Shown here piece by piece: positions 35,954 through 48,487 of a stretch of DNA of 64,000 bases. Each line of letters opens with the position of its first letter. The first letter of the stretch is position 1. The translations under genes and the position numbers were made by a program. The stretch is from Taxillus chinensis (taxonomy: Eukaryota; Streptophyta; Magnoliopsida; Santalales; Loranthaceae), in assembly GCA_023512835.1 (NCBI GenBank), contig CM042086.1:1219799-1283798 (forward strand), given 5' to 3'. Under the pieces are notes generated by a model. The model saw only the letters and a list, made by a program, of their open reading frames with translations. It ran no database searches and had not been told where the DNA came from.

Positions 35954-37984
35954 TGTCACGACCCGAGCAGCGTGGTGCTGGCGGGACGTTTCTTAGTGGC
36001 ACGATTCAGGAATGGATTCGTGCTACGTAAAGGAGAGGGGTTGGTTGAAGCGTAGATGGTGCGCAGCGAGAAGGTTCCAGGCAGTTCGTGGAGGAGAACG
36101 GATGGAACCCCTTCGGAGTTCAGACGTGCCGACCCGGTTGAATGCGGGGAGCACGCCACTGGTCGAGGACTTGACGTTGAAGAAGGGATTTGGCCATCCT
36201 TACACAAACTGGTCGGGAACTGGAGCCGTTCTCCTGATGAGCCCAGTGGCAGGGCGAAACCAGTCTACGTGCGCTTCAACCCTTAAAGGCTAAACTTAGC
36301 GGACCGTGGATAGAGAAGCTAAGTGGCGCAATGGGTTGAGAGGCGCAGGAAATCTGACCCCGTGACAAGTGGTATCAGAGCCGAACCGGCCCGTATCCTG
36401 AAGACTCGCCGAGCACTCTCGCGAGTAGCGTGATCCCAAGGTGGGAGCTCACAGAGGTGAGTCGACCGATAGTGTCTTGCACGCCGTGCGTCCATAGAGT
36501 TGGAGTATCTTAGAGTGTGATACAGAGTTGGGCAAGGGAGTACGAAGGAGCGCGTCGGAGCGATCTTGGAAGCCTCCTATCCTTTGGACATTGGGCGAGT
36601 GGGGCGAGCATCTTGGTAAAGGTGTTGCAACCTGCAGGGAAGCGATGTCCAAGCTGTTGACATTGGGCGAGTGGGAGGGCGTCGAGGTAACGATGCCATC
36701 GCCTGCGGGGAAGCGATGTCGACAAGCGCAACGAGGACGTTGCGAGGATTGGGTGGAGGAGAATGTCACGACCCGAGCAGCGTGGTGCTGGCGGGACGTT
36801 TCTTAGTGGCACGATTCAGGAATGGATTCGTGCTACGTAAAGGAGAGGGGTTGGTTGAAGCGTAGATGGTGCGCGGCGAGAAGGTTCCAGGCGGTTCGTG
36901 GAGGAGAACGGATGGAACCCCTTCGGAGTTCAGACGTGCCGACCCGGTTGAATACGGGGAGCACGCCGCTAGTCGAGGACTTGACGTTGAAGAAGGGATT
37001 TGGCCATCCTTACACAAACTGGTCGGGAACTGGAGCCATTCTCCTGATGAACCCAGTGGCAGGGCGAAACCAGTCTACGTGCGCTTCAACCCTTAAAGGC
37101 TAAACTTAGCGGACCGTGGATAGAGAAGCTAAGTGGCGCAATGGGTTGAGAGGCGCAGGAAATCCGACCCCGTGACAAGTGGTCTCAGAGCCGAACCGGC
37201 CCGTATCCTGAAGACTCGCCGAGCACTCTCGCGAGTAGCGTGATCCCAAGGTGGGAGCTCACAGAGGTGAGTCGACCGATAGTGTCTTGCACGCCTTACG
37301 TCCATAGAGTTGGAGTATCCTAGAGTGTGATACAGAGTTGGGCAAGGGAGTACGAAGGAGCGCGTCGGAGCGATCTTGGAAGCCTCCTATCCTTTGGACA
37401 TTGGGCGAGTGGGGCGAGCATCTTGGTAAAGGTGTTGCAACCTGCAGGGAAGCGATGTCCAAGATGTTGACATTGGGCGAGTGGGAGGGCGTCGAGGTAA
37501 CGATGCCATCGCCTGCGGGGAAGCGATGTCGACAAGCGCAACGAGGACGTTGCGAGGATTGGGTGGAGGAGAATGTCACGACCCGAGCAGCGTGGTGCTG
37601 GCGGGACGTTTCTTAGTGGCACGATTCAGGGATGGATTCGTGCTACGTAAAGGAGAGGGGTTGGTTGAAGCGTAGATAGTGCGCAGCGATAAGGTTCCAA
37701 GCGGTTCGTGGAGGAGAACGGATGGAACCCCTTCGAGTTCGACGTGCCGACCCGGTTGAATGCGGGGAGCACGCCGCTAGTCGAGGACTTGACGTTGAAG
37801 AAGGGATTTGGCCATCCTTACACAACCGGTCGGGAACTGGAGCCGTTCTCCTGATGAGCCCAGTTGGCAGGGCGAAACCGGTCTACGTGCGCTTCAACCC
37901 TTAAGGGCTAAACTTAGCGGACCGTGGATAGAGAAGCTAAGTGGCGCAATGGGTTGAGAGGCGCAGAAATCTGACCCCGTGACA
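35954..37984 (+). mobile_element. TRIM-like non-autonomous LTR element, tandem LTR-int-LTR-int-LTR
   Basis: Three LTRs of about 413 bp (35954-36367, 36764-37177, 37574-37984), each TGTCACGACCCG..CCCCGTGACA, separated by two 396-bp interiors. Each interior opens with agtggtatcagagcc (PBS for initiator tRNA-Met) and closes with ggtggaggagaa (polypurine tract). No coding capacity. The period is 810 bp. Flanks share only gag. ORFs repeated with this period are by-products. The TRIM name is by structure; the LTRs are longer than in classical TRIMs. Confidence 0.88.
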
Positions 37985-38094
37985 GAGTCGCAGCTTCGTA
38001 GTCGCGGCTATGGAGTCAACGGTGTGGAGTCGGCGCTATGGAGTCAGCAACTGTGGAGTCAGCAGCTTCGTAGTAAGCAGCTATGGAGTCAGCA

Positions 38095-38245
38095 ACTTAG
38101 TTAGTCCGGAGGAGTTGGTCCGAATCAGTAGTCCGTAGGAGTTAGTCCGGATCAGTAGTCCGGAGGAGTTAGTCCGGATCAGTAGTCCGGAGGAGTTAGT
38201 CCGGAGCAGTAGTCCGGAGGAGTTGGTCCGGATCAGCAGCAGTGA
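38095..38245 (+). repeat. Degenerate tandem repeats in LTR A2 variable block
   Basis: Several 18-30 bp units of agtccggaggagttagtcc and ggagtcagcagct type. They occupy the same place in the LTR as the gtagttcgtagg repeats of A1. Confidence 0.7.
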
Positions 38246-39444
38246 TCCGCAGCAGTGCAACTGCATTGCATTGGACATTTACATTGTAAACCATTTTGCC
38301 TCTCCATTATACTTAAGTTACAATGTAAATAACGAAATACCCCCCATTTGGATTCAAAGAAAAATACTAGAAAAATTAATTCTCACTCTTTCAAAATGTG
38401 AAAATTGGGATTTAGTGTAAAATCTCGGAAAAACCCAAAAGTTCGTAGTGGTGAATTTTTGGAAAGTGGGGTTAGACATCTTAGAAAAATCCCCAAAAAT
38501 CAGATTATCTTATTTATGATATGGGAACCCAATGCCGGGACTTTTGATTTCAAGAAAATAGGCTGCTATGGGTACTTCCTTCATAAATCAAGGATTGAGG
38601 ATTTACTTGTGAAGACCAGTACGTTCCAAAGGAAATGTTGAGAATGACATGTCATACTAATGTTAGTATGTTGGTGTGAGGTATTGGGGCATAGACTCCG
38701 TGACTTATTTGGGTTCTCACCGTGATGCACCGATGGTGCTATGTGGTTGACGTGGCAGGCATATGCACCGATGGCGGCCCGTGTGTGGCGACGTGGCCGG
38801 GCATATTGCGCTGTGGACAGGCTAAGGCTTGAGTTGAGCCGTTGAGCTCGTGGAGCTAGGGCTGAGTGCCCTAAGCTGGGATCCCATGGAGGATCGTGGA
38901 CAAGTTGTCCTGTGTGAGCAGGCTGAGTCCTGATGATTGTGCACACTACACAGTGCACGAGTACACAGAGCATGTAGTATAGACTTGTATGTCTGCATGA
39001 TATGGAGTGTTGGGGTCACCTACTGAGCTTGTCGCTCACCCCTACTTGTTGTTTACCTTTTTCAGGTGTGACCCGAGACTAGTGGAGGACTTTCTTCCAG
39101 GAGGACGTGCCCACTACTCTGATGTATGATACAGTACTATATTTTGTATTGTGTATTGTCTTATGTTTGTATCCCGGACATGAGTCCGTGGACAGTTATA
39201 TTTGCATACTGTTTGTGATGTGATGTCTGTATGACTGTTTGACTTATTGTATGCATGATGATGTATGGGAAAGTACAGAATTACCTTTGATGTATGACTG
39301 TATAGGGTTGCATATTTGAGACAGCACCCGCGGTGTAGTCTCTATTGGTGCTAGTCACCAACCCCTTGACCTTTCGGGTGCGGGCAAGGGGAAGTCATGT
39401 TCCTAGTTCCGGGTTCCCTGAAATTTGGGGGCGTGACAGGGGAA

Positions 39445-42358
39445 GGCTGTTTTGCCACCCATTGTAGATCAGTTCCCGGATGTGTTTCCCGAGGACTTGG
39501 TCAGTTTGCCACCCGTGAGGGAGGTAGAGTTTTCGATCGAGTTGTTGCCAGGGACAACACCGATCAGGTTAGTGGCATACAGGATGGCACCGACGGAGCT
39601 TAGAGAGCTCAAGAGACAGATAGATGACCTATTGGCGCGAGGCTTTATCAGGCGGAGTAGCTCACCGTGGGGTGATCCAGTGTTGTTCGCCAAGAAGGCG
39701 GATGGTTCACTTCGGCTGTGTATAGACTACCGGAAGCTGAACCAGGTGACTGTGAAGAACAGGTATCCATTGCCGAGGATTGATGACCTGTTCGATCAGT
39801 TTCGAGGTGCGAGATGGTTTTCCAAGATAGACTTGAGATCTGGATACCATCAGTTGAGGGTTAGGGAGGCAGATATCCCTAAGACTGCGTTCAGTTGTCG
39901 TTACGGGCATTACGAGTGGCTTGTGATGCCGTTTGGGCTCACGAATGCTCCAGCAGTGTTTATGGGATTAATGAACCAGGTGTTTGCTCCATATTTAGAT
40001 ATGTTCGTTGTGGTGTTCATCGACGATATTTTGGTTTATTCAGTGACCAAGAGGGAGCATGAGGAGTATTTGCAGGTTGTGTTGCAGACCTTGCGAGAGC
40101 ACCGGTTGTACGCAAAGTTGACGAAATGTGACTTCTGGTTGCAACAGGTGCACTTCTTGGGGCATGTGGTATCTTCGGAGGGTATCACGGTGGATCCTGA
40201 GAAGATTGAAGCGATCATGTCGTGGAAGAGGCCCACGAATGTGTTTGAGATTCGTAGCTTCCTTGGTTTAAGCAGGTTCTTATCGGAGGTTCGTGGAGGA
40301 TTTTTCCAAGGTTGGCGGCTCCTATGACACACTTGACTAGGAAAGGAGTTCCTTTCATTTGGTCTGATGCGTGTGAGAGTGCTTTCATGGAGCTGAAGGC
40401 ACGATTGACCTCAGCACCTATCTTGATTATTCCACAGGAGGGTGTGCCTTTCGAGGTGTATTGTGATGCCTCTAGGGTGGGGCTTGGTTGTGTCTTGATG
40501 CGGACTCGGCGGTGATTGCTTATGGGTCTAAGCGGTTGAGACCACATGAGCGAGCTATCCCACGCATGATTTGGAGTTGGCTGCAGTGATCTTTGCACTT
40601 AAGAGCTGACAGCATTATCTCCTTGGGGAGAAGTTTGTGGTGTATACAGACCACAAGAGCTTGCAGTATATCTTCTCTCAATGAAACTTAAACCTTAGGC
40701 AGAGGCGGTGGGTGGAGTACCTGCAGCAGTTTCAGTTTGATATGATGTACACCCCTGGGAAGGGTAATGTGGTGGCAGATGCTCTGAGTAGGAAGAGCAG
40801 GGCCGTGGTTGCCCATTGTGTCATTGAGGAATGGGAGATGATGGGTCAGTTGGCAACGATGAGGTTGCAGATGGTGACCAGCGATGGGCGAGGGACCCTC
40901 AGTGTTGTTGTAGCAGTCCCAGAGATGCAGCATAGGATCATAGAGGATCAGCTGGGGGACGTTGATTGTGAGGTCATCAGGGACAGGGTTCAGACTGGGC
41001 AGACATCTTCTGATTAGACTGAGGATGCAGAGCATGTACTGCGGTATAGGGGTAGACTGATAGTTCCCACTTCTCTTCAAGAGGAGGTTCTTCGGGAATT
41101 TCACCAGTCGAGGTTAGCTGTACATCCTGGTGGGACCAGGATATACCATGCCGTGAGGAGGCAGTTTTGGTGGCCAGGCCTGAAGAAGGTTGTTGCTGAT
41201 TTTGTGAGGAGGTGTTTGACCTGTCAGCAGGTCAAGGCAGAACACTTGAGATCAGCTGGTGAGTTGCAGTCATTGCCAGTGCCAGAGTGGAAATGGGACC
41301 ACGTGACCATGGATTTTGTCACTGGACTTCCTCGTTCTAGGGGACACGACACTATATGGGTAGTTATCGACCGGTTGACTAAATCGGCGCATTTTATTCC
41401 GATTCGAGAGACAGACCCAGTGAGGACTTTGGGACAGAGGTATATTGATGTTATTGTGCGGTTGCATGGAGTTCCATTGTCTATTGTATCTGATCGGGAT
41501 GCGAGGTTTACATCTCAGTTTTGGAGACAGTTGCAGCGAGCTTTGGGTACTAGAGTGAACCTCGGTACAACCTTTCATCCGCAGACGGATGGTCAGTCGG
41601 AGCGGACGATTCAGACGCTCGAGGATATGCTGCGTGTCTGTGTCCTAGATTTTGGAGGTTCTTGGGAGACTCACCTTCCTTTGGTGGAGTTCTCTTACAA
41701 CAACAGTTATCAGGCCACGATTGGGATGGCTCCGTATGAGGCGCTGTATGGGCGGCCATGTAGATCACCCTTGTGTTGGGCACAGACGGGAGAGACAGCA
41801 GTTCTCGGTCCCGATATGGTTCGAGAAACCATTGAGATAGTGCAGTTGATTCGACAGCGCATGTTGACAGCGTAGAGTAGGCAGAAGTCCTATGCGGACC
41901 AGAGGCGTCGACCCTTGCAGTTTGAGGTGGGTGACCGTGTATTTTTGCGGGTTTCGCGGCGTCGAGGGCATCGGAGGTTTGGACGTGGATCCAAACTTTT
42001 CCCTCGTTTTGTGGGGCCGTTTGAGATTGTTGCCACCGTGGGCGCAGTGGCTTACCGATTAGCTTTGCCACCAGAGTTGGCGCAAGTACATGATGTGTTT
42101 TATGTGTCTCAGTTGAGGCGGTATGACCCTGATCCTTCTCATGTGTTGGACTATCGCGAGATAGACTTGGCTGATGATGGTGCCGTTGTTGAGATGCCGG
42201 CACAGATTTTGGACAGGCGGGACCAGGTCTTGCGAGGCAAGACGATCCCACTAGTTCGGGTGTTATGGTGACACCGAGGCATGGAGGAGCAGACTTGGGA
42301 GAAAGAGAGCCAGATGCGGATTCTTCATCCTGAGCTGTTCGAGGACGATCAGTCCTGA
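39445..42358 (+). pseudogene. pol of element A: RT, RNase H, integrase, chromodomain (degenerate)
   Basis: RT (39452-40280): [70 protein letters not shown] (catalytic DD), [13 protein letters not shown] frameshift follows. RNase H (40312-40800): FEVYCDASRVGLGCVL, a frameshift near 40515, then KSLQYIF-type sequence with internal stops, and RRWVEYLQQFQFDM, GNVVADALSRKS. Integrase (41036-42100): HHCC zinc finger ending CLTCQQVK, core Asp in TMDFVTGLP, Asp in VSDRDARF, Glu in TDGQSERTIQTLEDM. C-terminal chromodomain ILDRRDQVLRGKTIPLVRVL..WEKESQMRILHPELF, interrupted by a TGA. Stops at 41015, 41873 and 42272 look like CAG/CGA to TAG/TGA changes. Catalytic residues are intact but the frame is dead. 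Protease is absent. Confidence 0.93.
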
Positions 42359-42607
42359 GGTGGGGAGGATGTGAGGACCTTCCCTGAGGTATGAGTTATG
42401 TTTTATGCATTTGTTTTGCATATATGGTTTGTGATGTGGTTTAGCTCGTTGTTGTTGGATTTTGTCAGCCTTTTTGGCTTGTTGCGAGTTGCATTGCACA
42501 TGTGTGATCGGTGATCATGTTTGATGTTTTGTTGTTGGGACATTGAGCTTGAATTTTGCTATGTCCTCTGGGCATGTGTTTTATTTTCGAGGACGAAAAG
42601 TGCTAAG

Positions 42608-42618
42608 GTAGGGGAGGA
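42608..42618 (+). other. Polypurine tract of element A
   Basis: taggggagga immediately before the 3' LTR start; primes plus-strand DNA synthesis in LTR retroelements. Confidence 0.85.
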
Positions 42619-43648
42619 TGTAAAGACTCGTATTCGGGTAGTCTTGAGAGATAGTCATTCTATGGGAATGTAACTATCTGGACGGTAGTGTAGCCGTCGA
42701 TGTGAGCACTTTGACTGTACTTGGGCCCGATTCCGAGTCGGGGCCCCGTTTGACCTGATTATTGACTTTGCGGGGTTTATTGGTTGACTTTGCGTTTGAG
42801 CGGTCATTTGGGTGTAATAATATCTGTTTAGTGTTGTGCTTGTCATTTTGAGCGTTTTGACTGTAGTTTGACTCAATTTGGAGTTCGGGGCCTTGGAGGT
42901 CAAATTTTGTGTTGGGAGGTCGATTATTGACTGGGTCAATGGTTGACTAGGTCAGTTGACTGGCAGAAATATAAATAGCAGAAAAAAAAAGAAAAGGAAG
43001 AAGCTTTCACTCTACATTTCACGTTTGTGCGCTGAGAGAGAGAGCTTGTGAGAGCTTGGAGGCCTTAGCGATTTGGGGCGATTTGGGTTCGTGGAGCTCA
43101 AAGATTCACTTCAAGTAGGTGTCCTTGAACTTCTTATCTTGATTCTATGCTTGGTATGCACGAATTTATCATGATTTATGAAATTGAGCATGAACCCTAG
43201 AATTCGGGGAAAACCAATTTTGGGTTAGATCTAATGATTTAGCATAAGATTTGTGGTTAAGAACTATTTTATATCATTGTGGATATATGTTTCTGTGATT
43301 TTGGGGTTGATTAATTGTGTTTTTCATGAGGGTTGATAAGTCAACCGTGAAATTTTGGGTTTAGATCTAGATTTCTGGAAATCTGGAATTTTATACGTGT
43401 TTCTGTTGTTTCTGCGCGATTTAGAGGCGTTCTGGACGCATTTTAAAGTAAATATCGCAGTCTATTGCGTAGAATGCATGTTTGTGCGTGTCTGGGGGTT
43501 GCTGGGTTGATTCCAGACGAAGAACAGGCAAAAACGACGATGAACAGTACCCTGGGCGCGTTACTGGGTCGAACTAACGAAAATCCGAAGTTCTGGGTCG
43601 TAGTTCGTAGACCCGTAGTTCGTAGGTCGAAGGTTCGTAGTTCGTAGG

Positions 43649-46498
43649 TGTAGGACCCTATTTTGTCCGGGTTGGACATACTAACCCCATTTGATATACC
43701 TTTCTGCCCATGCCATATACCTTATTGAACAAGTCCACAATGATCCCATACTTCCAAGGAATGATCTACCCCAATCTGCACGAGATGGATACAATTGACA
43801 CGGATGGGGGAGTTCAAAATTAATGACTTTTGCTACAAGTCCTTGAAGCGCCCCAAGACCAACACCAGGTGATGGAGGATGAAAATTGGAGACCAACGCA
43901 CTTGACCGAGCTCAAATCGGACTTAAAATGAAGAAGTTATGGCCAAAACAACTTTCGTTGGAAAAAGTCAAACTTGCCAAAAGACGGTCAATGCCCCTGG
44001 TCAAACTGCCCGCAAAAGTGATCATGCAAAACTCTTCAAAATGCCTATGTAGGCGAATACGGATCTCCCCAAACAATTCCTGGAAGGTTATCCATTTTTG
44101 CATTTTTGGTGGGGGTAAAAAGGTAATTAAAAGTTAAAAAAAAGGGGGGGTTGACCGTTGACCGTTGACCTGCCGACACTTCGACCCATTGACCCCGAAG
44201 CTCGAAGCCTCGAAGCCCCGAAGCTCGAAGCCTCGAAGCCCTGTTGACCTGTTGATTTCTGACCTTTGACCCTTCGACCCTCGAAGCCTCGCTGCCGACA
44301 CTTCGACGCCCGCGACCCTCGAAGCCTCGCTACGACGCCTTCGACCAGCGGCACCCGTACGCCTTCCACCTCCGACCCTTCGACCCTCGAAGCCTCGCTG
44401 CCGACACTCCGACCTGCCGACACTTCGAACCTTCGGCCCTTTTTTTTGCTTTCGCTGATTTTTCTCGCTGACTTCCTCGCTGGCTTGTTTCTCTCGCTGT
44501 TTATTCACGGGGCTTGTTTTATGCGCTGGCCACCTAACAAAGAATCACTCACCAACCTGTCAATCACATGTACTGTTAAAATACAAATTCAAAAAGGCAA
44601 TCACGAGCTCCCCTGTTTCCCGCACATGCTGTCCACCAGACAAAATACAAAATCTACAATTAAAAACGCTGCCTTCATAATAGAGCATTAAATGCAGCAA
44701 TTAATAATAATCCAGCCAAAAAATTTTCTGCAGCCCTTAAGATGCAGTCATCCATCCCTGCGAAAAAAAAGGTGGGTTTTCATTGAAGAGAGCCATCAAA
44801 AAAAGGAGAGAGCCATCATCGTGGGAAAAGAAACCTGCAAACCAGAGAGAGCAAAAAAAAACAGAGAGAGAAAAGGAAAAAACAGAGAGTAAAAAAGGGA
44901 GAGAAACTCAAAAACCAGAAAAAAGATCACTCTTCCATGCCTCCCTGACTGCCATCCTTTCAGATTAAACGCCCAGTCTTCTGTAATCAACATTACTCCT
45001 TCATCCTCTTTCTCTCCTATCTCACTCCAGCTCCTTTTTTTTCTCAGCAAGAAAAAAACACAAAAACAGTCCCAACTTCAGCCTTTTTTCTGCGTGTTCA
45101 GCAAGCAAAAAAACATAACAGACACCAATCCCTTTCCAATCCCCTATTTCTCACGCCTACTCTTCTTATTTCTAGTCATCAAAAAAACTCAAACCCAGAA
45201 AATACACCACTCCACTCTTCAAATACCAAGAAATCCCCCTCACAAACCTCGCTGTCAGATCTTATTGGTTCTAAGCAAGTGATTATCAGCGCCGGCGGGA
45301 GCTCAAGCAGAAGATTGGCATTGCAAAGCTTCAAAGTCGGTTCAGCCCTTATCTTTTCACTACTTTTTTAGCTTATTTGTATCTATATTTAATGTAATTA
45401 TTTTTTTAGCATTTTCTAGTTTTCGTTTTGAGCTTATCTATATTTGGTGTAATCCCTTTTCAGCCTTTTTCATTGTGTTTTCCTGTATTTCTTCCTATGT
45501 GTATGTTGTAATATGTAAAGTATAGTAAAAAGAAAAGAAAAAAAGAAAAGAAGAAAGAAAGAAAAGAAAAAAAAGGAAAGAGCAAAAGGAGAAGATGAAA
45601 AGCAACAAAAAGAAAAGGAAAAAAAAGAGTGATTTTATTTTTGTGGATGTCACACTCACACACTCCACGTCTATTTTGATATATGTATTTTCAATTTAAA
45701 AAAAAATACAAAAAAAAAACAAACATGTTTTTCAAAACGTTTTCAATAAATAATTTTCAAAATGTTTTCAAAAAAAAAAAAAGAGAAAACAAAACAAACA
45801 AACAAACAAACAAAAAACAAACAAAAAAAAACAAAACGTTTTTTTAATAAAATGTTTTTTTTTTAAAATCTCTTCAACAACATGTTTTGAAAATGTTTTC
45901 ATAAAATGTTTTCCAAATGTCTTCCAACAAAAACAAAAAAAACAAAAAAAAACAAAAAAAAACAAAAAAACGAAAAAACAACAAAAAAATATAGAAAAAC
46001 AAACACAAAATGCATGTTCTAACCCAAACCAAAAAAAGGGGGGAAAAATAAACAAATATTTTTTAGGATTTCAATTTTCAAGAGCAAAACAAAAAAACAA
46101 ACCAATCCCTAAGATCTCATTATCCACTTCAAAAATCCAAAACCTTTAGGATTCCCTTTAGAAATTTAGGATAAATCCATTTTAACCATGACTTTAATAA
46201 ATAACTTAGCCAAATAAAAATCATAAACTTTTTAACTTAGCCCAGTCATGGCAGTATAAATAAAATAAAACCTCCTCCTCCTAAATTAGATACCGAAAGG
46301 GCACTGTAGGGGTGCTAATCCTTCCCTACACGTAACCAACTCCCGAACCCATATCTGATAACGCAGACCACACACTACTCAAAGTAGAGGGTATCCAACT
46401 GTACCCCAAAAACAGTTGGTGGCGACTCTAAATTTTCTCACCATTGGTTTAGTTTGAGCTCACCCCAAAGGGGGCCCGGACGAAAACCAGTGATGACA
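43649..46498 (+). mobile_element. Solo LTR C (Tat/Ogre-like), 2850 bp
   Basis: TGTAGGACCCTATTTTG..CCAGTGATGACA, flanked by gtagg (43644-43648, 46499-46503), inside the variable repeat block of the 3' LTR. Contains gaagcctcgaagc/cttcgacc-rich blocks (44150-44430) and long A-rich runs (45500-46020). The end region with ttggtggcgactctaaattt is typical of Tat/Ogre LTRs. Its sequence matches the minus-strand LTR at 56801-60156. No coding region. Confidence 0.9.
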
Positions 46499-48487
46499 GT
46501 AGGGTCGTAGTTCGTAGACCCGTAGTTCGAAGGTTCGTAGTTCGTAAGGTCGTAGTCCGAAGGTCAAAGATCGTAGCCTTGCTTCGAGTCTTCGAGGCGC
46601 GCTGCAGCTTCGCACTCTGCAGCTACGAGTCGCCGTTCCGCAGCTACAAGGCGTAGGTTCTGGGCTACGAGTCGCAGCTCCAACAGTGTAACTGGACACT
46701 GGACTGGACCTATTTACATCGTAACTTATACATCGTAACTCATACAAGTATTATACCACTTATACAAGTATTATACTTAAGTTACTATGTAAATAATGAA
46801 ATACCCCCCATTTGGATTCAAAGAAAAATACTAGAAAAATTAATTCCCACTATTTCAAAATGTGAAAATTGGGTTTTAGTGTAAAATCTCAGAAAAACCC
46901 AAAAGTTCGTAGTGGTAAATTTTTGGAAAGTGGGGTTAGACATCTCAAAAAAATCCCCAAAAATCAGATTATCTTATTTATGATATGGGAACCCAATGCC
47001 GGGACTTTTAATTTCAAGAAAATAGCTGCTATGGGTACTTCCTTCATAAATCAAGGATTGAGGATTTACTTGTGAAGACGCGCTACGCTTAAAGGAAAGG
47101 TTGAGAATGACATACCATACTAATGTTAGTATGTTGGTGTGAGGTATTGGGGCAGGGACTCCGTGACTTGTTTGGGTTCTCACCGTGATGCACCGATGGT
47201 GCTATGTAGTTAACGTGACAGGTATATGCACCGATGGCAGGCCTGTGTGGCGACTGTAGCCGGGCATATTGCGCTGTGGACAGGCTAAGGCCTGAGTTGA
47301 GCCGTTGAGCTCGTGGAGCTAGGGCTGAGTGCCCTGAACTGGGATCCCATGGAGGATCGTGGACAAGTTGTCCTGTGTGAACAGGCTAAGTCCTGATGTT
47401 TGTTTGCAGGCTGAGTCCTGAGGATTGTGCACACTACACTGTCACGACCCGAGCAGCGTGGTGCTGGCGGGACGTTTCTTAGTGGCACAATTCAGGAATG
47501 TATTCGTGCTACGTAAAGGAGAGGGGTTAGTTGAAAGCGTAGATGGTGCGCAGCGGAAGGTTCCAGGCAGTTCGTGGAGGAAAATGGATGGAACCCCTTC
47601 GGAGTTCAGACGTGCCGACCCGGTTGAATGCGGGGAGCATGCCGCTAGTCGAGGACTTGACGTTGAAGAAGGGATTTGGCCATCCTTACACAAAATGGTC
47701 GGGAACTGGAGCCGTTCTCCTGATGAGCCCAGTGGCAGGGCGAAACCAGTCTACGTGCGCTTCAACCCTCAAAGGCTAAACTTAGCGGACCGTGGATAGA
47801 GAAGCTAAGTGCCGCAGTGGGTTGAGAGGCGCAGAAACCTGACCCCGTGACAAGTGGTATCAGAGCCGAACCGGCCCGTATCCTGAAGACTCGCCGAGCA
47901 CTCTCGCGAGTAGCGTGATCCCAAGGTGGGAGCTCACAGAGGTGAGTCGACCGACAGTGTCTTGCACGCCTCGCGTCCATAGAGTTGGAGTATCCTAGAG
48001 TGTGATACAGAGTTGGGCAAGGGAGTACGAAGGAGCGCGTCAGAGTGATCTTGGAAGCCTCCTATCCTTTGGACATTGGGCGAGTGGGCGAGCATCTTTG
48101 TAAAGGTGTTGCAACCTGCGGGGAAGCGATGTCCAAGCTATTGACATTGGGTGAGTGGGAGGGCGTCGAGGTAACGATGCCATCGCCTGCGGGGAAGCGA
48201 TGTCGACAAGTGCAACGAGGACGTTGCGAGGATTGGGTGGAGGAGAATGTCACGACCCGTGCAGCGTGGTGCTGGCGGGACGTTTCTTAGTGGCACGATT
48301 AAGGAATGTATTCGTGCTACGTAAAGGAGAGGGGTTGGTTGAAAGCGTAGATGGTGCGCAGCGGAAGGTTCCAGGCAGTTCGTGGAGGACAACGGATGGA
48401 ACCCCTTCGGAGTTTAGACGTGCGGGGAGCATGCCGCTAGTCGAGGACTTGACGTTGAAGAAGGGATTTGGCCATCCTTACACAAAC

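Larger units (their letters stand above)
35095..39438 (+). mobile_element. LTR copy A2 inside the element (LTR-only insertion)
   Basis: TGTAAAGACTCG..GGGGGCGTGACA of the same family as A1. No PBS or gag follows it, so it is a solo LTR within gag-pol, or the scar of recombination. Flanks gggaa (35090-35094) and gggga (39439-39443) agree at 4 of 5. The zinc-knuckle/protease part between gag and RT is absent around it. It contains the TRIM-like array at 35954-37984. Without the array it is about 2.3 kb, the length of A1. Confidence 0.8.

Noticed and set aside
36012..37904. Several similar ORFs of 60-106 aa on both strands, repeated every 810 bp
   Set aside because: They are copies of the same TRIM-like LTR and interior; frames are not protected and both strands are open, as expected from GC-rich repeats.
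41550..42251. 233-aa minus-strand ORF
   Set aside because: Antisense of integrase; no recognisable domain.
44127..44508. Ser/Arg/Gly-rich minus-strand ORFs
   Set aside because: Produced by gaagcctcgaagc repeats in LTR C.
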